From NCBI RefSeq assembly GCF_000701705.1, contig NZ_JNJP01000016.1, positions 3,776 through 67,775 of the forward strand: a stretch of 64,000 nt of DNA. The letters are read 5' to 3'. Source of the stretch: Bilophila wadsworthia ATCC 49260. GTDB lineage: Bacteria; Desulfobacterota; Desulfovibrionia; Desulfovibrionales; Desulfovibrionaceae. A model generated the notes under the pieces. That model ran no database searches, was not told the origin of the DNA, and saw only the letters and a list, made by a program, of their open reading frames with translations. This document shows, one piece after another, positions 35,194 through 46,101 of the stretch (position 1 is the stretch's first letter; every line of letters starts with the position of its first letter). Made by a program: the position numbers and the translations under genes.

Positions 35194-35766
35194 CTATTCC
35201 GTTTTGGGCGCGGTGTTGAACTCGCCGGCGGGCGTGCGGATCAGCCGCACGATGTCCCGCAGGTGGATGATGATCACGGCAAAGGCCATGACGGGCAGCG
35301 TCCCGTTGATGAAGGCCATGTTCACGTCGGTAGCGACGGAATAGGTGTCCAGCGTCTGGAGCACCACGGAAATACCGCCGAAAAGCAGCAGCACCAGAGC
35401 CGCAAGCATGAACAGGGAGGCGACGATGTCCACGGCCTTGCGCGACGCGCCGCTGATCATGTTGACGAACATGTCCACCGCGATGTGCTTGTGCCGGTAA
35501 AAAGCTTCAATGCCGCCGATGAACGTGATGTAGATGAAAAGGAACCGGGCCCATTCCTCACTCGGCGCAAAGCTCGAGCGGAACACGTACCGCAGGAAGG
35601 CATTGAAAAACACGAGGCCGATCATCCCCAAGAAAATAGCGGCGCAAAAGACTTCAAAGGCCCGTTCGCCTTTGCCTTTCGCGGCTTCTTCCCGGCGGAT
35701 TTCCTCCTCGGTTTCGGTTTCCTCTATACGTTCCGGCGGCATGACCGGTTTGTTTTCACTGCTCAT
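35194..35766 (-). CDS. TRAP transporter small permease subunit (DctQ)
   Basis: A 190-aa protein with four membrane segments (near 38-56, 75-93, 118-138 and 155-172) and the family motif EEWARFLFIYITFIGGIEA. A charged N-terminal extension of about 33 residues rich in Glu and Arg precedes the first segment. It pairs with DctM, whose gene starts ten bases after its stop. A hairpin with a U-tract separates it from dctP. Confidence 0.94.
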   Translation of the reverse strand: MSSENKPVMPPERIEETETEEEIRREEAAKGKGERAFEVFCAAIFLGMIGLVFFNAFLRYVFRSSFAPSEEWARFLFIYITFIGGIEAFYRHKHIAVDMFVNMISGASRKAVDIVASLFMLAALVLLLFGGISVVLQTLDTYSVATDVNMAFINGTLPVMAFAVIIIHLRDIVRLIRTPAGEFNTAPKTE

Positions 35767-35820
35767 GATGTACCCCTGGGCGTGATGGTCGGGCCCATGC
35801 GACAGACATGGGCTTGAGGG

Positions 35821-35853
35821 AAAAAAAGGGCCTCCGGCCTGCGCCGGAAGCCC
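35821..35853 (-). terminator. Intercistronic attenuator between dctP and dctQ (second TRAP operon)
   Basis: GGGCCTCCGGC (35828-35838) pairs with GCCGGAAGCCC (35843-35853) with one mismatch; on the minus strand seven T bases follow. It lies 18 bases after the dctP stop. Confidence 0.75.
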
Positions 35854-35870
35854 TGTTGAGAACGCAAACG

Positions 35871-36875
35871 TTACTTCGCCTGACGATAAGAGTCCGCGCT
35901 GTCAAGGATTTCCTTGGCATTCGGGACGGTGTCATAGAAAAGCTTCCAGCTGCGCTTGCCGGCGTCCTGCATGAACTTGTGCAGTTCGGGGGAAGGTTCG
36001 CTGACATGGCCGCCGGCTTCGGTGATGGTCTTCACGGCGTCCGCATCGACCTTTTCCACGAGATCCCACACGTAGTCGGCGGAACGCTTGGCGGCTTCGT
36101 CGATCCACTTCTTGTCCTGTTCGGGCAGGGACTGGTAGAACTTTTCGTTGATGTACAGGGAGTGGATGACGAGCAGGTGGCCGGTGAGGGTGATCTCAGG
36201 CGTGGTCTCGTACATCTTGATGCTCACGATATCGGACAGGGGGCTGTCGCCGCCGTCGATAACGCCCTGATCAAGCGCGCCGGTCACTTCGGCGAAAGGC
36301 ATGGGCTGGCCGCTGATGCCGCATTCCTTGGCAAAGTTGATGTACAAGGGGATGTTCGGCACGCGCATACGCAGGTGCTTCATGTCGTCGATGGTCGCCA
36401 CCGGCTTTTTGGTGTAGAAATGGCGGAAGCCCAGGGGGAAGGCGTTCAGCACGCGCATACCGGACTTTTCGGTGAAGCCGTTGGTGATCAGTTCGAACGT
36501 CTTGCCGCCGTTCATGGCACGGCGGGCGTGGGCGTAGTCGTCGAACAGCATGGGCGTTTCGAGCATGGCCATGGAAGGCTGGATGGCGGACGTCTGGGTT
36601 CCGGTGGCGCACATCTGGATGATGCCCTTGCGGGTGCTGGCGATGTAGGCGTCTTCCTTGCCGAGCTGGCTGTTCGGGAACACCTGCACGTCGTATTTGC
36701 CGCCGGACAGTTCCTTCAGGATTTCACCGAATTTACGCATACCGAGGGTTTCAGGTTCCCCGTCGGGCTTCATACCGGCCATTTTGATGACAACTTTGTC
36801 GGCCGCGAAGCTGGAAGTCGCGGTAACGCCGAGCAACAGACCGCAAGCGATGAGCAAGGCCAATGCACGTTTCAT
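35871..36875 (-). CDS. TRAP transporter substrate-binding protein (DctP), second system
   Basis: A 334-aa periplasmic protein from ATG 36875 (GGTGGAG upstream). Signal peptide 1-24 ends in FAA. The mature sequence has IKMAGMKPDGEPETLGM, FPNSQLGKEDAYIAS and the substrate-contact region MKHLRMRVPNIPLY with conserved arginines, and a GALDQGVIDGGDSPL helix, as in DctP/SiaP-type proteins. It differs clearly from the first TRAP binding protein at 24871, so the two systems probably serve different substrates. The operon order is dctP, dctQ, dctM. Confidence 0.94.
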   Translation of the reverse strand: MKRALALLIACGLLLGVTATSSFAADKVVIKMAGMKPDGEPETLGMRKFGEILKELSGGKYDVQVFPNSQLGKEDAYIASTRKGIIQMCATGTQTSAIQPSMAMLETPMLFDDYAHARRAMNGGKTFELITNGFTEKSGMRVLNAFPLGFRHFYTKKPVATIDDMKHLRMRVPNIPLYINFAKECGISGQPMPFAEVTGALDQGVIDGGDSPLSDIVSIKMYETTPEITLTGHLLVIHSLYINEKFYQSLPEQDKKWIDEAAKRSADYVWDLVEKVDADAVKTITEAGGHVSEPSPELHKFMQDAGKRSWKLFYDTVPNAKEILDSADSYRQAK

Positions 36876-37472
36876 GTTTCTCCACCTTTTTACGGTTCGA
36901 ATGTGAACATTTCTCCCCGGCTGCGTTTTCGTGAGGAAAAACATTCCTGACGTGCCGCATGGGGAGATCTCCTGCCTTTCGCGCCTGTGCGCCCTCCTCC
37001 GCAACATCACTCTGAGAACCGGAAACGCACAACAATGCTGGGAACCGGTTCATTTCCATTCCGTTTCACCCCTGTGAAAACGGCGTACGGCATAAACGGA
37101 GTTCGGCCGGGATTGACGGACACCCCCATGTCTCTCTTACGTCATTCCTCAGCCGAAAGAGGATAAAAACTATCAGGAAGCGAAAGGCAAGCCCCGTTCG
37201 ATAGCGAGAATTATACTAATCTGAAATCTTTTTGTTGGGAATAGAGTAACGGGCCTCTTCTTTGTCATTCTTTTGTAACATTCGCGCTCTTTCCAAGATT
37301 TTTCTTAATAATTCAGTGGATAATAAAAAAGAAAAAATCTTTGGGGATGTTGCCCCGCGAGACCTCGGATTCCCCCCTCCAGCCGGATGTTTCGACTGTT
37401 GACAAAGCGGCCCGCAAGATCGACAGGAATTCCGGCATCCTTTCGGACCGTTCCCTTTTTTGGAGTATTTTC
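36876..37472. other. Divergent region between the second TRAP operon and the polyferredoxin gene
   Basis: About 600 bases with no supported gene. Next to dctP, AATGT-GA-ACATT (36900-36911) is a perfect inverted repeat. The segment 37190-37350 is AT-rich and contains TATAAT on the minus strand (37210-37215), a likely -10 box for dctP with a leader of over 300 bases, and probably the plus-strand promoter as well. Confidence 0.5.
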
Positions 37473-38441
37473 ATGCATCCTTTCTCTTCGGCGCGCCTGC
37501 ACCGCCTTATCCAGCTTGGTTTCGTCCTCTTTCTCTCCTGGGTCGCGTGGCGGCTCCATGAGTATGCCCAAGGGGTATCCGGAAACGGCGCATTCGTCCC
37601 CCGCCCCGCCGCCGCGGAAGCCTTCCTCCCCCTGAGCGCCCTGCTCGGCCTCAAGCGTCTCCTGCTCACCGGGCAATACGATCCCATCCATCCCGCGGGA
37701 TTGACCATCCTGCTTGTCGCCTTGTGTACGGCCATCCTGTGCCGCCGGGGGTTCTGCGGCTACCTTTGCCCCGTCGGCTGGCTCTCCGGCCTCCTCGCCC
37801 GTCTGGGGACACGGCTTGGCGTGAGCTGCCGCCCCGGAAGGCGGCTCGAATGGCTCCTCTCCGCGCCCAAATACGTGCTTCTTGCCGCCATCCTGTACAG
37901 CTTCGTGGTCAGCATGGACCTCCCCAGCATCGAATGGTTCCTCAAGTCGCCCTACAACCTCGTCGCCGACATCAAGATGCTCCAGTATTTCCTTGCCCCC
38001 GGGACGCTGACCCTCGGAGTGATCGTCGTCATGGTTCTGGGCTCGATCTTCCTGCCGGGCTTCTGGTGCCGGGGCTTCTGCCCCTACGGCGCCCTGCTCG
38101 GCCTCCTATCGCTGCTCTCACCGATGGCGGTCAACCGTAACCCCGCCTCCTGCTCCGGCTGCGGGCGCTGCGCCGCGGCCTGCCCGTCGCGGATTCCCGT
38201 CGACGAGCGCAAACGACTCTCCGGCCCCGAGTGCGTGGGCTGTACGGAATGCGTAAGCGCCTGCCCCTCCCGCTGCCTCGACATACGGTTCGGCTACGGG
38301 ACCGGAGCCCTCCGCCTTCCGGCGTGGGGCATCGCCGCCGGGACGCTGCTCATCCTCCTGATCGGCTATGCCGCCGCCGTTTTCACCGGCCACTGGGAAG
38401 CGGATCTGCCCCCGCAGATGATCCGTATGTTCCTCAACTGA
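37473..38441 (+). CDS. NapH/YccM-like membrane polyferredoxin
   Basis: A 322-aa protein; the start is ATG 37473 behind TGGAG, since the upstream in-frame codons lack a ribosome site. Several membrane segments carry two twin-cysteine motifs (CRRGFCGYLCP near 90-100 and CRGFCPYG near 207-214), followed by two classic 4Fe-4S motifs (CSGCGRCAAACP and CVGCTECVSACP near 226-265) and a last membrane segment. Proteins of this type pass electrons from quinol or a ferredoxin to periplasmic reductases. No reductase gene adjoins it here, so its partner is unknown. Confidence 0.88.
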   Translation: MHPFSSARLHRLIQLGFVLFLSWVAWRLHEYAQGVSGNGAFVPRPAAAEAFLPLSALLGLKRLLLTGQYDPIHPAGLTILLVALCTAILCRRGFCGYLCPVGWLSGLLARLGTRLGVSCRPGRRLEWLLSAPKYVLLAAILYSFVVSMDLPSIEWFLKSPYNLVADIKMLQYFLAPGTLTLGVIVVMVLGSIFLPGFWCRGFCPYGALLGLLSLLSPMAVNRNPASCSGCGRCAAACPSRIPVDERKRLSGPECVGCTECVSACPSRCLDIRFGYGTGALRLPAWGIAAGTLLILLIGYAAAVFTGHWEADLPPQMIRMFLN

Positions 38442-38602
38442 CCGGTACGGACAACATGAGGAGGCACACAAACGCCTTCATCCGGCCTCCCCTTCCGTAA
38501 TCCCAAACCGGAAACGGCGTTCCGCTGGATTCTATCGGCGGATTGTGCGACACTGCCACACAAAACGGCCCTTTCCTTCAGATCGCAACAAGGATGCTTT
38601 CA

Positions 38603-39025
38603 ATGTCGCAAGCACAGCTCCCCAACGAATTGGCAACCTTCCTCGAGACTTGGACGACCGACCCCAACAACGCGAAGGACGCCTTCGTCCGCTTCAAGGA
38701 TTTCCTGCTCACCACCCCGGACGTGCGCTTTGATTTCAAGGCCCGCCCCGGCGTGAGCTACTCCCTGCGTGCCGCCAATGCCAAGAACGACGAACGCCCG
38801 CTGTTCGTGCTCGTGGACGTGGTGGACGACGAACCCGAAGCCCGCTGGCTTTCCGTCTGCTTTTACGCAGATATGGTCAACGATCCCGATGAATTGGGCG
38901 ACTTCGTCCCGTCCGGGCTCATGGGGAAGGATGCCTGCTGCCTCAACCTTGAGGAAGATGATCCCGCCATGCGTGACTATATCCTCGCCCGCCTTGGCGA
39001 GGCCGCCGCGTCCGCCGCGAAATAA
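38603..39025 (+). CDS. Conserved hypothetical cytoplasmic protein
   Basis: A 140-aa acidic protein starting at ATG 38603 behind AAGGA. There is no signal peptide or membrane segment. Composition and codon use match the neighbours. The middle section (RPLFVLVDVVDDEPEARW) looks like beta-strands, and the CC in KDACCLNLEEDD is notable. It stands 160 bases after the polyferredoxin gene with no shared terminator visible. I recognise no family. Confidence 0.68.
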   Translation: MSQAQLPNELATFLETWTTDPNNAKDAFVRFKDFLLTTPDVRFDFKARPGVSYSLRAANAKNDERPLFVLVDVVDDEPEARWLSVCFYADMVNDPDELGDFVPSGLMGKDACCLNLEEDDPAMRDYILARLGEAAASAAK

Positions 39026-39244
39026 CGCCCGGAACGGAGTGTCGAACAGCCCCTCCCCAATCGGGGCGGGACCTCAGTGCGCACAAAGGAGGCAGGCCGC
39101 AACGCCAGCCTGTTCTCTCTTTGCTGGGAAGCCATTCCCTGCCGGGATGGTGTGCCGGAATGGAGAAGCGCCGCCCTCCTTCTATAAGGAAGGATGACGC
39201 CAAGCAATGCTGCCTACTCCCGATAGCGCTACCTACCCTAATCG
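39026..39244. other. Spacer with a possible decayed repeat copy
   Basis: No gene is supported. It contains GCCGCCCTCCTTC and AAGGAAGGATG (39168-39200), which resemble arms of the intergenic hairpin element but without its tail, so this may be a decayed copy. Confidence 0.3.
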
Positions 39245-39279
39245 AAAAAAGCCCCGGAGCCGTCACTCCGGGGCTTTTT
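39245..39279. terminator. Bidirectional terminator between the 140-aa protein gene and the GGDEF gene
   Basis: A 14-bp stem AAAAAGCCCCGGAG/CTCCGGGGCTTTTT with a six-base loop; A-run and T-run suit both convergent genes. Confidence 0.9.
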
Positions 39280-39333
39280 CAGCATAGCCGGACATCAAAA
39301 AAGGACTTTACCGACAGGGGCACCGCCTACCCG

Positions 39334-40101
39334 CTAAAACACTCGGCCATATCCGCTATCGGTGAACGTTGACGGGCGATAGCGCCACAGCCGATCCCGT
39401 CCTTCCCCCTTAGCGCGATACATGGCGACATCGGCGTTCTTGAGCAGGCGAGCGGGGGTAGCGGCCTCCAGCGAATGAAACGCAACACCCACGGACGAGC
39501 TGATGCGGGCCTCTCCCTCTTGCAGCGGAAATGGGGCACGGATTGCCTCAAGAATGCATTCGGCCGTCCGGAGTACATCCCCTTCCGCCTGTTCAATGAG
39601 CAGCACGGCAAATTCATCCCCGCCCATGCGCCCGATGAGCCCCCGATCGCCGACGCATCCCTGCAACCGGGCCGCACCCTGTACGAGCAGTTCGTCGCCC
39701 GCGGCATGTCCAAGCGAGTCGTTGACTTCCTTGAACCGATCAAAGTCGACCAGCAGCAAGGCCAGCCCCGAGCCGCATTCCAGTGCGCTCCCACAGGCTT
39801 TGTGGAGCATCTCCTCAAACATGGCCCGGTTCGGCAGCCCGGTCAGGGGATCATGGCGTGCCTGCGCCAGAGCGGTTCTGGTTGAAAACAGGTCTTCAAT
39901 CAGGTTTTCCAACTGGAATTCCCGGACCTCTTTCTGCACAATGAGCGTGCCGATCTGCTCAGCCAGCCGCCCCACGGACGCAGGGACGGACGGGTCGTTC
40001 GTATACCGGAACAAGGCGCGCACCTGTTCGGCATCCCCCCAGACGATGTCTTTGACGATCCGGGTTATGTCATTGAGGCAAGCTTCGTAATCGTGCTTCA
40101 C
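39334..40101 (-). CDS. GGDEF-domain diguanylate cyclase
   Basis: A soluble protein of about 255 aa with a helical N-terminal part (1-85) and a GGDEF domain (about 95-250) with DPLTGLPNRAMFEE, VDFDRFKEVNDSLGHAAGD and the intact GRMGGDEFAV active site, so it should make cyclic di-GMP from GTP. The inhibitory RxxD site normally five residues before GGDEF is absent. The start is uncertain: GTG 40101, 13 bases after the cinA stop, avoids a 119-base overlap that the ATG at 40233 would create, but neither has a strong ribosome site. It is probably co-transcribed with cinA. Confidence 0.88.
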   Translation of the reverse strand: MKHDYEACLNDITRIVKDIVWGDAEQVRALFRYTNDPSVPASVGRLAEQIGTLIVQKEVREFQLENLIEDLFSTRTALAQARHDPLTGLPNRAMFEEMLHKACGSALECGSGLALLLVDFDRFKEVNDSLGHAAGDELLVQGAARLQGCVGDRGLIGRMGGDEFAVLLIEQAEGDVLRTAECILEAIRAPFPLQEGEARISSSVGVAFHSLEAATPARLLKNADVAMYRAKGEGRDRLWRYRPSTFTDSGYGRVF

Positions 40102-40114
40102 ATCGGCCCCGCAG

Positions 40115-41398
40115 CTACAGCGTTGTCGCCGGTCCGGCACTCTGAACCGGTTCCAGCGGCAGGTCGGACAAATACCGCCGCACCATATCGAGCGCGGTGC
40201 CCGCGGCGCGATCCCGAAGCCAGCCGCGGCCATGAACCCGGCCGGGAGGCGTTATCCTGCGGACCCACGTCCGCGTACCGTCACTGAGCGCAATATAGAT
40301 GAGCCCCACAGGCTTTTCCGGCGTCCCCCCGGTCGGCCCGGCAACCCCGGTGATGCCGATGCCGAGCTCGCTGCCCGATACTTCGCGCACGCCTTCGGCC
40401 ATAGCCCGGGCCACAGGTTCGCTTACGGCCCCGTGTTCCTCAAGCATGGCGGCAGGCACGCCGAGCAGCTTCATCTTGGCTTCGTTGGCGTAGGTCACAA
40501 GGCCCATGCCGAAGACTTCCGACGCGCCGGAAACGTCCGTGATGAGCTTCGCCACCAGACCGCCCGTGCAGGATTCTGCGGTAGCCAGATGCAGCCCCTT
40601 TTCACTGAGCAGCCGGACGACCACGCTTTCCAGATTGTCCACATCCACGCCGTAGACCACATCCCCGTACCGGCGGCAAATCTCTTCGACCACCGGACGG
40701 CACAGCGCCTCGGCGGCTTCTTCGCTCTCAGCCCGTGCCGTCACCCGCACGAACATCTCGTTTTCCTTCGCATAGGTCGCCGCCGTCGGGTTCGCCGCAT
40801 CGGTCAGATCGGCAATCTTCAACGCGCCCGCCCCCTCGCCGAGACCGAACGTGCGGATCATGCACGAGTGGATGACGGCGTGGCTCCCTTCTTTCAGGAA
40901 CGGGACGACATAATGCTGCAACATGGGGACCAGTTCGGAAGGCGGCCCCGGCAGCATGACGATCACCTTGCCGGACGCCGTCCGCACGCCGCAGCCCGGC
41001 GCGGTCCCGATGTCGTTGGGGAAGACGGTCGCGCCCTCGGGCAGCATGGCCTGCTTGCGCTGGTTCTCGCCCATCGCCGGGCGTCCCTTGAAGTAGCTTT
41101 CCAGACGGCGCAGGCTGTCCTCATGGATCTTCAGCGGAGCGCCCGCCACACTGGCGATGGTTTCCTTGGTCAGATCGTCGTCCGTGGGGCCCAAGCCGCC
41201 CGTCGTAATAACCACATCGCTGCGGCCCAGCGCTTCTTCCAGCGCGTCCCGCAGCCTCCCCGGATTATCGCCCACGGTGCAGGCAAAAAGCAGGTTGACC
41301 CCGATGGCGGAGAGCTCGCGCGCGACAAACGCCGCGTCCGTGTTGATCGTATGCCCAAGCAAGAGCTCGGTCCCTACCGAAATGATTTCAGCATTCAT
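40115..41398 (-). CDS. cinA: CinA family competence/damage-inducible protein
   Basis: A 427-aa full-length CinA: the N-terminal MoaB-like COG1058 domain (1-170: MNAEIISVGTELLLGHTINTDA, then GGLGPTDDDLTKE) and the C-terminal CinA domain (260-420) with AESCTGGLVAKLITDVSG and the GITGVAGPTGGTPEKPVG loop. CinA enzymes hydrolyse ADP-ribose or deamidate nicotinamide mononucleotide and recycle NAD. The start is ATG 41398; the ribosome site is weak, and the longer open frame upstream runs into a repeat copy. The GGDEF gene follows closely. Confidence 0.95.
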   Translation of the reverse strand: MNAEIISVGTELLLGHTINTDAAFVARELSAIGVNLLFACTVGDNPGRLRDALEEALGRSDVVITTGGLGPTDDDLTKETIASVAGAPLKIHEDSLRRLESYFKGRPAMGENQRKQAMLPEGATVFPNDIGTAPGCGVRTASGKVIVMLPGPPSELVPMLQHYVVPFLKEGSHAVIHSCMIRTFGLGEGAGALKIADLTDAANPTAATYAKENEMFVRVTARAESEEAAEALCRPVVEEICRRYGDVVYGVDVDNLESVVVRLLSEKGLHLATAESCTGGLVAKLITDVSGASEVFGMGLVTYANEAKMKLLGVPAAMLEEHGAVSEPVARAMAEGVREVSGSELGIGITGVAGPTGGTPEKPVGLIYIALSDGTRTWVRRITPPGRVHGRGWLRDRAAGTALDMVRRYLSDLPLEPVQSAGPATTL

Positions 41399-41430
41399 GG
41401 CAAACTCGGTTGCGGAGATGAGCGGAAATG

Positions 41431-41500
41431 ACTTTTTTGGGGGAAAGCCCCCTTTGGAAGAAACCCCTTCCAAAACCTGCCAGCGCGGCTCGCGCCACCC
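41431..41500. repeat. Intergenic hairpin element, copy g
   Basis: GGGGG/CCCCC-type stem followed by a perfect 8-bp TTTGGAAG/CTTCCAAA hairpin (41453-41460, 41467-41474) and the tail CCTGCCAGCGCGG. It lies just upstream of cinA. Confidence 0.65.
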
Positions 41501-41661
41501 CATCCCCCTAAAACTTTTCCCTCACGGTTACAACAAAAGTTTCCGGGGGGATATCGGAAATGAGGGGCCAATCGGCGGGCATTCCCGCCGCTCGAAAGGG
41601 TTATGGAGGAAAACAGGGAGGAATGCTGTTGCCGGACATCCCTCCCCAGCCTCCATCCTTG

Positions 41662-42927
41662 CTATTCGGACTTCACTTTCTTGTGGACATGAACCGCTCT
41701 GGGAAGGAAGAGATTCAACAGCACCCCGGTGACGGCGGCAAGCCCGATGCCGCCGAGGCGGAACGAGCCGATATTAAAGGTCATGCCGCCCACGCCGAAG
41801 ATGATGATCAGCGCGACGACGGCGAGGTTGCGGGGCTCCATCAAGTCTTCGCCAGCGCGGACCAGCGTGTTCAGGCCCACCACCATGATGGCCCCGAACA
41901 GCAGGATCATGATCCCGCCCATGACCGGGACGGGGATGGAACTCAAGAACGCGCCGAGCTTGTTGACGCACGAGAGCACGATGGCCCAAATGGCGGCCCA
42001 CGTCATGACGCCGGGGTTGAACGCCCGGGTCAGGGCCACCGCCCCGGTCACTTCCGAGTAGGTCGTATTCGGAGGCCCGCCGATGAAGCTCGCCAGCATC
42101 GTGGCGATGCCGTCGCCGAGCATGGTACTCTTGATGCCGGGGTCCTTGAGGAAGTCCTTCCCCGTCACCGAGCTGATGGCGATGATGTCCCCGAAATGCT
42201 CAATGGCCGGGGCGAGGGTAATGGGGATGATGAACAGGATGGCTTCCCAGCGGAACTCGGGGAACACGAAATCCGGAACGCCGAACCACGGCGCGGCGGC
42301 CACCTTGCTGAAATCGTGGATGCCGAGCCCGATGGCGCACAGGTAGCCTACGGCGATGCCCGACATAATGGGGATAAGGCGTATCATGCCGCGCCCGAGC
42401 AGAGAAACGAGCACCGTCGTCGCCAGCGCCGCCATCGAAATGATCAGCGCCGTGTTCTCGGGGACAAGCACCGCGCTGCCGTCCCCGGCCTTGCCGAGGG
42501 CCATGTTCACCCCGACAGGGGCCAGCACAAGGCCGATGACGATGATCACCGGCCCGGTCACGATGGGCGGCAGCAGGCGCATGATGATCTCCGTGCCGCG
42601 CCAACGGATGATGAAGCTCAGCACCACATAGACGGCACCGGCCACGACCATGCCGCCCAGCGTCGCGGGAAGCCCCCAAGTCTGCACGCCATAGATGATC
42701 GGCGCAATGAACGCGAAGGACGACGCGAGAAAAACGGGCACCTTGCCGCGTGTGCAAATCTGAAAAATCAACGTGCCCACGCCGGCCGTAAACAAGGCCA
42801 CGTTGGTGCTCATGCCCGTCAGGATCGGCACCAGCACCAGCGCGCCGAATGCCACGAAAAGCATCTGCGCACCGAGCAGGGAATCTTTCAACCGAAAAGA
42901 ATACGTCGTATCCGACTCCATCTCCAC
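41662..42927 (-). CDS. uraA: Uracil/xanthine-type permease (NCS2 family, UraA)
   Basis: A 421-aa membrane protein with about fourteen hydrophobic segments. GAGGAG lies before the ATG; an in-frame ATG at 42921 is also possible. The NCS2 signature includes the FAFIAPI region, AIEHFGDIIAISSVTGKDFL with the key Glu that binds uracil, and the ASFIGGPPNTTYSEVTGAVA segment. It takes up uracil with protons. The gene follows upp on the same strand by 110 bases, making a compact uracil-salvage operon. Confidence 0.94.
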   Translation of the reverse strand: MEMESDTTYSFRLKDSLLGAQMLFVAFGALVLVPILTGMSTNVALFTAGVGTLIFQICTRGKVPVFLASSFAFIAPIIYGVQTWGLPATLGGMVVAGAVYVVLSFIIRWRGTEIIMRLLPPIVTGPVIIVIGLVLAPVGVNMALGKAGDGSAVLVPENTALIISMAALATTVLVSLLGRGMIRLIPIMSGIAVGYLCAIGLGIHDFSKVAAAPWFGVPDFVFPEFRWEAILFIIPITLAPAIEHFGDIIAISSVTGKDFLKDPGIKSTMLGDGIATMLASFIGGPPNTTYSEVTGAVALTRAFNPGVMTWAAIWAIVLSCVNKLGAFLSSIPVPVMGGIMILLFGAIMVVGLNTLVRAGEDLMEPRNLAVVALIIIFGVGGMTFNIGSFRLGGIGLAAVTGVLLNLFLPRAVHVHKKVKSE

Positions 42928-43037
42928 TCCTCAGAAAAAAATGTATGTTCCCTGTCCTCTGGCGGCTCCCGCATACCGGGCTTGAGGGGAACGGCTCCCC
43001 TCAGCCGGATCGGAGGCAGCGCCTCGCCGCCTGCCCG

Positions 43038-43664
43038 CTACCGCGTTCCGAAGATGCGGTCCCCGGCGTCGCCGAGGCCGGGGATGATGTAGCCGTGCTC
43101 GTCGAGATGGGAGTCGACGGCGGCCGTATAAATGTCCACGTCGGGATGCGCTTCCTCGACGCGCTTGATGCCTTCGGGAGCGCACACGAGATTGAGGCTG
43201 AGGATGCGCTTGCAGCCGCGCTTCTTGAGGAGATCGATCGTGGCGATGAGCGAGCCGCCGGTCGCCAGCATGGGATCAAGGATAATGGCGATGCGCTGGT
43301 CGATCTCCTTGGCGAGCTTCACGTAGTACTCTACGGGCTCCAGCGTCTCTTCGTTCCGGTACAGGCCGACGACGCTGATCTTCGCGCCCGGGACCATGTC
43401 CAGCACGCCGTCCATCAGGCCGAGCCCGGCCCGGAGAATGGGAACGATGGTCACCATCTTGCCGGAAATGGATTCCACTTCCACGGGCCCGGCCCAGCCT
43501 TTGATGGTCCGCTTTTCGGTCTTGAACTGCTTGGTGGCTTCATACATGAGCAACCGGGCGATTTCCTTGGCCAGCATACGGAATTCGCTGGTGGAGGTGG
43601 ATTCCTTCCTAAGGATGCCCAGTTTGTGCCGCACGAGAGGATGATCAACTACATGAACCGCCAT
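43038..43664 (-). CDS. upp: Uracil phosphoribosyltransferase
   Basis: A 208-aa enzyme making UMP from uracil and PRPP. ATG 43664 has AGGAG seven bases upstream, so the in-frame ATG two codons earlier is not used. The family N-terminus ([19 protein letters not shown]) and the PRPP loop at 130-138 (DPMLATGGS) are present, along with the C-terminal [16 protein letters not shown] that recognises uracil. Length is standard. It is co-transcribed with uraA and divergent from gdhA. Confidence 0.97.
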   Translation of the reverse strand: MAVHVVDHPLVRHKLGILRKESTSTSEFRMLAKEIARLLMYEATKQFKTEKRTIKGWAGPVEVESISGKMVTIVPILRAGLGLMDGVLDMVPGAKISVVGLYRNEETLEPVEYYVKLAKEIDQRIAIILDPMLATGGSLIATIDLLKKRGCKRILSLNLVCAPEGIKRVEEAHPDVDIYTAAVDSHLDEHGYIIPGLGDAGDRIFGTR

Positions 43665-45482
<1,818 letters not shown>

Positions 45483-45496
45483 AAGAGAGTGCGTGA

Positions 45497-45595
45497 ATAC
45501 CGGGGGAGGACCTTTCTTCAGAAAGGTCCTCCCCCGGCCCCCTTCCCAAAGGCTTTTGACTGATGGGGAGGCGGCGCGACGGCAGTTCCGAAACG
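45497..45595. repeat. Intergenic hairpin element, copy h
   Basis: Fifteen bases after the gdhA stop. A perfect 18-bp stem (45500-45517 with 45520-45537) is followed by GGCCCCCTTCCCAAAGGC and the conserved tail TTTTGACTGATGGGGAGGC, then GGCGCGACGGCAGTTCC. It is one of the clearest family members. Confidence 0.85.
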
Positions 45596-45630
45596 CCATT
45601 GCCCCAAACCCTCCCTCCTCTCCGCAAAAG

Positions 45631-45667
45631 AAAAGAGCCCGGATGCACAACGCATCCGGGCTCTTTT
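45631..45667. terminator. Terminator downstream of gdhA and repeat copy h
   Basis: A perfect 16-bp stem (45631-45646 with 45652-45667) with a five-base loop and A/T flanks. It is shared by the convergent gene at 45847-46080. Confidence 0.9.
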
Positions 45668-45846
45668 CCGGTTTTTTCCACAATCCACATGCCATTCCCC
45701 CTCTCTCCTTATGCAACACCGGTCCCGCCGCTTCCGTTTGGCAGGGAGGGGCGGCGGATACGCACAGCGTTGGCATCAGGAGATACGGGGTATTGGGAAA
45801 AAAGGGGGGACACCGCAAACAGCGTTGAAGCCCTCCTTCCCCAAAA

Positions 45847-46080
45847 TCAACTCTCCCCAACAGGAAAAACTTCCCACGCCTCCATATGGCAAAGGTTGGC
45901 GCCGAGATGTTGGGCACAGGCCGGGCTCTGCTCGCAGGCCTCGGCGGCAGGCCAATGCGTGAACCGTTCCAGCGCGTCCTGAAACGAAGGGGCTTCGACA
46001 GTCTGCTCTTTGCGAATCCTGAGATTCTCGCCGGAACCCTCGATGTAGTGGACTCTGTAGCGGCCCATGATGCGTTCCAT
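45847..46080 (-). CDS. Small hypothetical protein, 77 aa
   Basis: A 77-aa soluble protein. The start at 46080 has AGGA only a few bases upstream; ATG 46068 (MGRYRVHY) is also possible. The sequence has a YRVHYIEGSG strand, a central helix with APSFQDALERF, and four cysteine or histidine residues near the end. No family recognised. It shares a strong terminator with gdhA. It could be transcribed with the 57-aa membrane-protein gene upstream, but the three hairpins between them argue for separate control. Confidence 0.5.
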   Translation of the reverse strand: MERIMGRYRVHYIEGSGENLRIRKEQTVEAPSFQDALERFTHWPAAEACEQSPACAQHLGANLCHMEAWEVFPVGES

Positions 46081-46101
46081 TTATCCTGTGAGGCGAAATT
46101 C

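Noticed and set aside
36894..36902. GGTTCGAAT, resembling a tRNA T-loop
   Set aside because: No acceptor or anticodon stems can be built around it. No tRNA or rRNA gene was seen in the window.
41560..43092. 510-codon plus-strand open frame opposite uraA
   Set aside because: Mirror of a membrane protein gene, giving a His/Asp/Arg-rich product; rejected.
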